Origin: Rhodoferax sp. AJA081-3
GTDB lineage: Bacteria; Pseudomonadota; Gammaproteobacteria; Burkholderiales; Burkholderiaceae_C
Direction of reading: 5' to 3'
NCBI RefSeq assembly: GCF_017798165.1
Contig: NZ_CP059068.1
Coordinates: 2,914,001-2,978,000, forward strand
Length of the DNA stretch: 64,000 nucleotides
In this document: in pieces, positions 58,388-64,000 of the stretch
How the letters are laid out: each line of letters opens with the position of its first letter
Numbering within the stretch: the first letter of the stretch is position 1
The notes under the pieces: generated by a model
What the model saw: only the letters and a program-made list of their open reading frames with translations
Databases searched by the model: none
Told to the model about the DNA's origin: nothing
Translations under genes and position numbers: made by a program

Positions 58388-58481
58388 GCAATGGCGTGGG
58401 TACACCGCACATTGTAAAAAGCGGCTGGTGCTCGCCGCGACTCTGTTATTCTCAAACGCGTTGGAGCCCACCCCCATTCAA

Positions 58482-59678
58482 ATGACAAGTAAGTCACTGG
58501 GCCTCTTGGCCACTATCTTGCTCTCCTGCCTCGCCCATGCACAGAACGCTGCCGAGGGCCCGGCGGATGGATGGCGGGGTTTGTTGCTGAACAACGTCAC
58601 CCTGCAAACCAGCACGCAAGCAGCCTTACGCAACCGGCCCAGCCCCTTCCGTCCAAACCTTGTGACCGACAACGGCGCCCGCCTATTGAGCTTCGTTGCA
58701 CTGCAGTACACCCGTGGTGAATGGAGTTTTTCTGGCGCCTACTCCGACAACCGCACTCTCGGTGGCGATGGCAATGCCTATTCGTTGACCAATCCCATGG
58801 GATTTGGCGTCAACACCGTCGAGACCATTGGTTCCACCCGCGAGGCCGTCAACTTCAAATCCGGCTTGCAGGAGCTGGCAGCAACCTACCGCAAAAATGG
58901 CAGGCTGGTGATGGTGGGCAAGATAGACACCGCCAACTGGTATCTGGCCGATCCACTGTTCGGTGGTGACCTGACGACCGGCAACGACTATGGGAACGCC
59001 GCCACGCGCGCGGTGGCGCCACCTTTTCCGTCAGCGGCGGTGGTGGTCAAACAGGACTTGGGCCATGGGTTTTCGCTGACTGGCATCATGGGCGACGCGT
59101 TCGGCGACCGCGAGACCCTGAACGCCGGGCGCAATCTGGCGCAGGGTGATCTGGCCTACGTGCTGGAGCTTAACTTTCAGGACTCCAAACAGCACTACCA
59201 ATTAACCCTGAACCACATAGATGCGTTCCGCTACTACGACAAAGATGCCGTGTGGCCGGGGCCAGGCGACAAGGGGCCCAGCGTCGACGCGGTGATGGCA
59301 ACGGCCAGCTACCGGTTCAACCCGAACTGGGCGGGCTTTGCCCGGGCGAGTTACGCCAAGGGTGACGGGCAGATTGAAGACCTCAATTACCTTGCCGGGG
59401 TGCGCTACGATCTCGGCAAGTTCTATTTGCTGGTATCGCAATCGGCAACACGCGTGGCCACTGACAACACCCCCTACAAGCGTGGTGCCAGGGGCGACAC
59501 CACCTGGGTCAGCGAATGCACGCTCAACTACAAGTTACATCCGCAAGTCACCGTGGGTCTGACCTACGACCTCTACAACAGCAGCGGCAGTGCGCTGCTG
59601 GCTAAAGATGGCGGATGGAATGGCGCCAAACGCAACCAGGTGATAGGTTTGCGTGTCACATCCTTCTTGCCTTTTTGA
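58482..59678 (+). CDS. Outer-membrane porin-like beta-barrel protein
   Basis: 398 residues. Signal peptide (SLGLLATILLSCLAHAQ), then alternating amphipathic strands with many aromatic girdle residues and the terminal Phe (VTSFLPF), as in outer-membrane barrels. Segments ATYRKNGRLVMVGKIDTANW and DLAYVLELNFQDSKQHYQLTLNHID recall OprB-like or phosphate/sugar porins, though the family is not certain. Its stop overlaps the following cyclase ATG (TGATG), coupling the two. Confidence 0.72.
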   Translation: MTSKSLGLLATILLSCLAHAQNAAEGPADGWRGLLLNNVTLQTSTQAALRNRPSPFRPNLVTDNGARLLSFVALQYTRGEWSFSGAYSDNRTLGGDGNAYSLTNPMGFGVNTVETIGSTREAVNFKSGLQELAATYRKNGRLVMVGKIDTANWYLADPLFGGDLTTGNDYGNAATRAVAPPFPSAAVVVKQDLGHGFSLTGIMGDAFGDRETLNAGRNLAQGDLAYVLELNFQDSKQHYQLTLNHIDAFRYYDKDAVWPGPGDKGPSVDAVMATASYRFNPNWAGFARASYAKGDGQIEDLNYLAGVRYDLGKFYLLVSQSATRVATDNTPYKRGARGDTTWVSECTLNYKLHPQVTVGLTYDLYNSSGSALLAKDGGWNGAKRNQVIGLRVTSFLPF

Positions 59679-61213
59679 TGGATACGGACATGGCATATTC
59701 CAGTGGTTCCGCAGCGTCTTCTACGACCCGGGGGCAGCGGCTGACCATCTTGAAGCTAGCGGGCGCTATCTTGATCGGCTTCCTGCTGTTGGGCAGCTGG
59801 CTGGTACTCGACTTGCAGCGCGGTTACGACAAAGTCCTTGCCGACACCTCTTACCGGGCCATGCAACGGGCCCAGATCATCGGTCAGGCCTTCCGCACCG
59901 AAGTGCTGGCTGCCGACTATGTACTGCGCGATGTGCTGGGGCGCTTTCAGGAGGCGGATCTGGTGTACCCGGACCCCGATGCGGACCATGCGCGGCGCAT
60001 GACGATGCTCCTGAAGGAAAAGGCAGACACCGTGCCGGACTTCTTCAGCATGGTGATCTTCAACCGCGACTGTGTTTTCGCGGTAACACCTACAGGCAAG
60101 AACACGGGTGTTCAGTCGAAGGCCGAGTTGTGCACGGCCCGCAAGCTGCATGACGGGCCTGGCCCCATGGCCAGCTACGTTTCAGGCAAAAGCTCAGCAT
60201 CGGGACGCTCGGTGCTGGTGTTATCGCGCCACCTCAGGTCCGCTTCGGGAGATTTTTTGGGCGGCGTGATGGGTGTTATCGAGCTGGACCGGGCGCAGCG
60301 CCGGTTCGATGCACTCAGTATGGAGCACGGGGACTCTGTTGCACTATTGGATGAAGGGCAGGTACTCCTTGCGCGGCGTCCCCAGTTGCCCGATTTGCTT
60401 GAGAAGCGCGTAGCGTCCCCTGCATTTTCCGCAGAATTGCAGACACAGGCCTCTGCAGGCACAGTTGCAGCCCAAGCCGATGTAGATGGACACGAGCGCT
60501 TGTTCGGGTTCAGCAAAATCGACGGTTTCCCTTTCGTGATCGCCTACGGTTTTGATAAAACCCTGGCATTGCGCGAATGGCAGCGGCGCGCGGCGGAGCT
60601 TGGTGTCGGCTATTTTGTCTTGCTGGTGTTAGCAGTCTTTGCTGCCCGGGCGCACTGGGTCACGCTGCGTCAGCGTGACGCGCTGATGGCCAGCGAGACC
60701 GCCTTGCAGGAACTCGCCACACGAGATGGACTAACCGGTCTCTACAACCGCCGGTTCCTCGATGCCGTGTTGTCGCGTGAAATTGCCCGATCAGAACGTG
60801 AAAAGCAACAGCTGGCCATCATCATGCTCGATGTGGACCACTTCAAAAAGGTGAACGACCAATACGGGCATGCAGCGGGCGATGAAGTCTTGAAAGCCCT
60901 GGCAGCATTGCTCAAAACGGGCGCCCGTGAAAGTGATCTGATCTGCCGTTATGGCGGAGAAGAGTTTGTCGCGGTTATGCCCGACATGTCCGCAGAACAA
61001 GCCGTGGTGCGGGCAGAATCTTGGCGCAAACAACTGGAAGATTTGACACTGGTAGTGGGAGAGTTCCGCATCAAGACAACCGTGTCAGCCGGTATTGCAG
61101 TGTTCCCCGACCATGGCACCAGCCCGGATCGTCTGCTGAACCTGGCCGATGAAATGCCGTACCAGTCCAAGAATACTGGTCGGAACCGCACTTCATTAGC
61201 GCCGACCGCGTAG
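59678..61213 (+). CDS. Membrane diguanylate cyclase with periplasmic sensor domain
   Basis: 511 residues. Transmembrane helix at about 28-46 (AGAILIGFLLLGSWLVLDL), periplasmic Cache-like sensor (about 47-305), second helix (about 310-328), then GGDEF domain from about 350 (TRDGLTGLYNRRFLDAV) with active site GGEEF at 426-430. C-terminal block reads ADEMPYQSKNTGRNR instead of the usual ADxALYxAK, a deviation in a structural helix. c-di-GMP synthesis is likely. Coupled to the outer-membrane porin gene upstream, so the sensor may report on what the porin admits. Confidence 0.9.
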   Translation: MDTDMAYSSGSAASSTTRGQRLTILKLAGAILIGFLLLGSWLVLDLQRGYDKVLADTSYRAMQRAQIIGQAFRTEVLAADYVLRDVLGRFQEADLVYPDPDADHARRMTMLLKEKADTVPDFFSMVIFNRDCVFAVTPTGKNTGVQSKAELCTARKLHDGPGPMASYVSGKSSASGRSVLVLSRHLRSASGDFLGGVMGVIELDRAQRRFDALSMEHGDSVALLDEGQVLLARRPQLPDLLEKRVASPAFSAELQTQASAGTVAAQADVDGHERLFGFSKIDGFPFVIAYGFDKTLALREWQRRAAELGVGYFVLLVLAVFAARAHWVTLRQRDALMASETALQELATRDGLTGLYNRRFLDAVLSREIARSEREKQQLAIIMLDVDHFKKVNDQYGHAAGDEVLKALAALLKTGARESDLICRYGGEEFVAVMPDMSAEQAVVRAESWRKQLEDLTLVVGEFRIKTTVSAGIAVFPDHGTSPDRLLNLADEMPYQSKNTGRNRTSLAPTA

Positions 61214-61232
61214 CCAGTTCCCCTGCCAGGGT

Positions 61233-62138
61233 CTATGCCGCCATGTAGGCCTGCAGCCCCACCAGCAGCGCATCAAACGCCACCTTGCAGCGCGGACTGT
61301 TGCGCAGGTCCTCGTGCATGGTGAGCCAGGTTTCCAGCGCCAGCGGAGTGCTGCCGGGCAGCAGGTGCACCAGGTCGGGGTTGCGTGCAGCCAATGCCAC
61401 CTGGCAAATGCCGATGCCACTGCCGGCGCGGATCAGAGCCAGTTGCGCCAGGTCGCTGTCGGTGCGCACGGCAAAGGCATCACGGTTCCACACCGGAAAG
61501 GCCTTGGTAGCGGCACGCACAAATGGTGTCTCTTCGTCAAAGCCAATCAGGGCATGCTGCGCCAGATCGGTCAGCGACGTGGGAGTGCCACGCGTTTGCA
61601 AATAGCGTGTGTGTGCGTGCAAGCCCAGCTTTACGACGCCCACACGCCGGGCGATCAACAGCTCTTGCTTGGGTTGCGTCATGCGCACGGCAATATCGGC
61701 CTCGCGCTTGAGCAGGTCCTGCACGCGGTTGGTCAGCACCAGCTCCACCTTCAGATCGGGGTGGGCGCGCTGCAGTTCGGCAACGATGGGTGGCAACACT
61801 TCCACACCGATCACTTCGCTGGCCGTGACGCGCACCGTGCCCCGGATACCGGCACCGTGGCTCTCGGCGGCGCGCCGCAGTGCAGCGGCAGAACTGCCCA
61901 TGGCCTGCACAAAACTTTGTAGCTCCAGCGCCGCCTCGGTAGGCAGCAGCCCCAGTTGGGAACGGGTGAACAGCACCACCCCCAGTGACTTCTCCAGTGC
62001 TTCAATGTGGCGCCCCACCGTGGGTTGTGCAATGCCCATGGCGCGGGCGGCGCCCGAGAGCGAGCCCTCCTTGATCACGTTGAGATACGAGCGGTAGAGC
62101 TCCCAGTCAATGCCGTTGTCGTGCGGGTCTTTGGTCAT
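61233..62138 (-). CDS. LysR-family transcriptional regulator
   Basis: 301 residues. Winged helix IDWELYRSYLNVIKEGSLSGAARAMGIAQPTVGRHIEALEKSLGVVLF, then an effector domain with GTVRVTASEVIGVEVLPPIV. It is divergent from the NmrA/epimerase-like gene; a TATA-N8-TATA dyad at 62148-62163 in the 103-base gap is a possible binding site. Ligand unknown. Confidence 0.9.
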   Translation of the reverse strand: MTKDPHDNGIDWELYRSYLNVIKEGSLSGAARAMGIAQPTVGRHIEALEKSLGVVLFTRSQLGLLPTEAALELQSFVQAMGSSAAALRRAAESHGAGIRGTVRVTASEVIGVEVLPPIVAELQRAHPDLKVELVLTNRVQDLLKREADIAVRMTQPKQELLIARRVGVVKLGLHAHTRYLQTRGTPTSLTDLAQHALIGFDEETPFVRAATKAFPVWNRDAFAVRTDSDLAQLALIRAGSGIGICQVALAARNPDLVHLLPGSTPLALETWLTMHEDLRNSPRCKVAFDALLVGLQAYMAA

Positions 62139-62241
62139 GCATAAATGTATAGCTGCTGGTATATGTTGGTCAATTGCGTAACAGCGCCATCACTTCGACA
62201 CTTCATCCATCGCAACAACATTGTCTTCAAGGAGATTTGAC

Positions 62242-63282
62242 ATGGACAACAGCAACAGCAAAACAGCATTGGCCAAAACGGCGCTGGTACTCGGCGCAAC
62301 CGGCGGCATCGGTGGAGAGGTAGCCCGGCAGCTGCGTGACGCAGGCTGGACGGTGCGGGCCCTCTGCCGCGGTGGTGAACAAGCCCTGGAGCGGCGCGAC
62401 GGCATGGTGTGGATACGCGGCGACGCGATGAACCGCGCCGACGTGGTGTCTGCAGCCAGCGGCTGCCAGGTCATCGTGCATGCCGTCAACCCGCCCGGCT
62501 ACCTGCGCTGGGCCGAGCTGGTGCTGCCCATGCTGGACAACACCATAGCCGCGGCCCAGGCCAACGACGCCACCATCGTGTTGCCCGGCACGGTCTACAA
62601 CTTTGGCCCCAGCGCCTTCCCCTTGCTGCGCGAAGACTCGCCGCAAGAACCCGTGACCCGCAAGGGCGCGATTCGGGTCGAACTGGAACAACGCCTGCGC
62701 ACGGCCAGCGACAACGGTTGCCAAGTGATCGTGGTACGCGCAGGCGATTTCTTTGGCCCCAAGGTCGGCAACAGCTGGTTCTCGCAAGGGCTGGTCAAAC
62801 CGAACCTGCCGGTCAAGGCCGTGCAGCTGCCCGGCGCACACGGTGTGGGCCACCAATGGTCTTACCTGCCCGATGTGGCCCGCACCATGGTCGCGCTGGT
62901 GCAGCGCCGCGACACGCTGGAGCCGTTTGCCACCTTCCATATGCAGGGCCACTGGGATGCCGACGGCACCCAGATGGCGGCAGCCATTTGCCGCGTGGTC
63001 ACCAAACGCGGCGGCGCCAAGCCCGCGGTGCGCGCATTCCCTTGGTGGATGGTCGCGCTGGCATCACCCTTTGTGGCGACCCTGCGGGAACTGCGCGAGA
63101 TGCGGTATTTGTGGCATGTGCCGCTGGGCATGGACAACACCAAGCTGGTGGCGACGCTTGGGTATGAGCCGCACACACCACTGGACGAAGCGGTGGAGGC
63201 TGCGCTGGAAGGCATGGGTTGTTTTGCGGCTGAAGCCGCCGCCGCGATAAAGTCCGGCGTTGTGCGCATAGCCGCCCATTGA
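62242..63282 (+). CDS. NAD(P)-dependent epimerase/NmrA-like protein
   Basis: 346 residues. Rossmann fold with dinucleotide loop LVLGATGGIGGEVARQL (about residues 14-30), TIVLPGTVYNFGPSAFPLL corresponding to the Tyr-containing active-site region, and TRKGAIRVELEQRL. Extended short-chain dehydrogenase type. AAGGAG ribosome site. Divergent from the LysR regulator, which probably controls it. Substrate not predictable. Confidence 0.85.
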   Translation: MDNSNSKTALAKTALVLGATGGIGGEVARQLRDAGWTVRALCRGGEQALERRDGMVWIRGDAMNRADVVSAASGCQVIVHAVNPPGYLRWAELVLPMLDNTIAAAQANDATIVLPGTVYNFGPSAFPLLREDSPQEPVTRKGAIRVELEQRLRTASDNGCQVIVVRAGDFFGPKVGNSWFSQGLVKPNLPVKAVQLPGAHGVGHQWSYLPDVARTMVALVQRRDTLEPFATFHMQGHWDADGTQMAAAICRVVTKRGGAKPAVRAFPWWMVALASPFVATLRELREMRYLWHVPLGMDNTKLVATLGYEPHTPLDEAVEAALEGMGCFAAEAAAAIKSGVVRIAAH

Positions 63283-63356
63283 GCGATAACAATAGGGGCT
63301 GCACCGCAACAGTCAGGCAGACAGACACACAGCCCCCATCGCAAGGAGTTCTTTCC

Positions 63357-63581
63357 ATGGCAGCAACGGCATCCGAAAAAATCAAAGGCCCCGCGTCGTA
63401 TTTCCCATCCATCGAGAAAACCTACGGCCACCCCATGGACCATTGGTTTGGCCTGGTGCGTCAACAGCAACAGAGCATGAAACACATGGAGATCGTGAAC
63501 TGGCTCAAGGCGGAGCATGGCATGGGGCATGGGCATGCCAATGCGGTTGTGGCGTTTTGTTTGGCGAAGGGGAAGACCTGA
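63357..63581 (+). CDS. DUF4287-domain small protein
   Basis: 74 residues, one DUF4287 domain (YFPSIEKTYGHPMDHWFGLVR and MEIVNWLKAEHGMGHGHANAVV). Found in small cytoplasmic proteins of unknown role. AAGGAG ribosome site at about 63342. Follows the epimerase-like gene by 74 bases. Confidence 0.85.
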   Translation: MAATASEKIKGPASYFPSIEKTYGHPMDHWFGLVRQQQQSMKHMEIVNWLKAEHGMGHGHANAVVAFCLAKGKT

Positions 63582-63629
63582 GCTTGAATCGTTCAAGTAG
63601 ATAGCCCCAACAGATTCCCGCTTTGGACC

Positions 63630-63995
63630 TTACTCAAGCCCAAGAATACTGTTGACGGATTGCTCCAGCATTTCGACGAGCTCCGGGTCCATGTATTTGT
63701 ATTCATCTGGAATGTCCAGAACATGGATTGGCTTGTTGTCCAGCAGCCGGGTGAACTCGGCCTTGAGCCTGGATTTGTGCTTTTCTTCCATGACCATGAT
63801 CACGTTGGCCCATTGGATGTCCTCGGCAGACACTGTGTGGCGGGCGTTGGGGCTTGTCCCCGCTGAGCGCGCCGAGACAGTTGGGTGCTTTCGCCACAGT
63901 TGTTCAGCGGTTGGGCTGCGCCATTGATTTTTGCTGCAGATGAACAACACGTTGCGCTTCACGTCAGACTTTGGTCTAGTGGTTGTCTGCACCAT
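63630..63995 (-). CDS. Low-molecular-weight tyrosine phosphatase-like protein
   Basis: 121 residues. Phosphatase loop CSKNQWRSPTAEQLW (Cys, five residues, Arg) at about residues 20-34 after the strand RNVLFI, then SARSAGTSPNARHTVSAEDIQWANVIMVMEE and a DIPDEYKYMDPELVEML block that supplies the general-acid Asp region. It is shorter than typical LMW phosphatases (about 150). Start ATG at 63995 is close to the window edge; an upstream TTG is possible. Target unknown. Confidence 0.85.
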   Translation of the reverse strand: MVQTTTRPKSDVKRNVLFICSKNQWRSPTAEQLWRKHPTVSARSAGTSPNARHTVSAEDIQWANVIMVMEEKHKSRLKAEFTRLLDNKPIHVLDIPDEYKYMDPELVEMLEQSVNSILGLE

Positions 63996-64000
63996 CAACC

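Noticed and set aside
1..64000. CRISPR array, prophage, insertion sequence or tRNA/rRNA genes
   Set aside because: No regularly spaced direct repeats, no phage structural or integrase genes, no transposase and no cloverleaf-type sequence were recognised on either strand; a tRNA scan was not possible here.

Overview
The window looks like a chromosomal segment of a GC-rich betaproteobacterium, most likely family Comamonadaceae (Rhodoferax/Polaromonas-like). This rests on recognised gene families, on gene order, and on two dispersed intergenic repeat types that I associate with that family from memory; no database was searched. I see no rRNA, tRNA, CRISPR array, prophage, transposase or integrase gene.

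About 0-27 kb is dominated by sulfur metabolism. From the left edge and all on the minus strand lie a sulfate ABC importer (sbp-cysT-cysW-cysA, cysA cut by the edge) and a sulfide-response operon: BigR-like repressor, two YeeE/YedE half-transporters, a DUF442 sulfurtransferase and a SulP permease. A persulfide-dioxygenase-type metallo-hydrolase diverges from the repressor. A CysB-type regulator and metY follow. Next comes a divergent organosulfur cluster: TauD-family dioxygenase plus MFS carrier on one side, a sulfonate-type ABC importer plus flavin monooxygenase on the other. After a stretch of mixed genes (MOSC, HD, DUF4394, EamA, molbindin) come an SsuE-type FMN reductase, a second sulfate-binding protein, a LysR regulator and an Rrf2 regulator that lacks Fe-S cysteines.

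About 27-46 kb is mostly household and detoxification: AraC regulator, EamA exporter with a probable frameshift, a CNB-GGDEF cyclase, lytic transglycosylase, three glutathione transferases, the tail-specific protease, an unusual histidyl-tRNA synthetase, an Old Yellow Enzyme and a prolyl oligopeptidase. Its most striking part is a same-strand GST, zinc-ribbon membrane protein, full-length ABCC/MRP-like ABC exporter and DUF4136 lipoprotein.

About 46.3-47.7 kb is a small low-GC island with three minus-strand genes and an attC-like site, resembling integron gene cassettes without an integrase. About 47.7-64 kb holds an Lrp regulator divergent from a PLP enzyme, RNase Z-like hydrolase, an OmpA-like lipoprotein divergent from a QseBC/PmrAB-type two-component system, cytochrome c, fasciclin, MYG1, DTW protein, a porin translationally coupled to a diguanylate cyclase, a LysR/NmrA pair and a phosphatase-like protein at the right edge.

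Ten copies of one intergenic element (a 17-nt RCTAY-N7-RTAGY hairpin, about 16-18 nt of spacer, then an ACGGGGGCTAGAGGCC core) are scattered through the window. In several cases the element provides the stop codon or terminal residues of a neighbouring gene.
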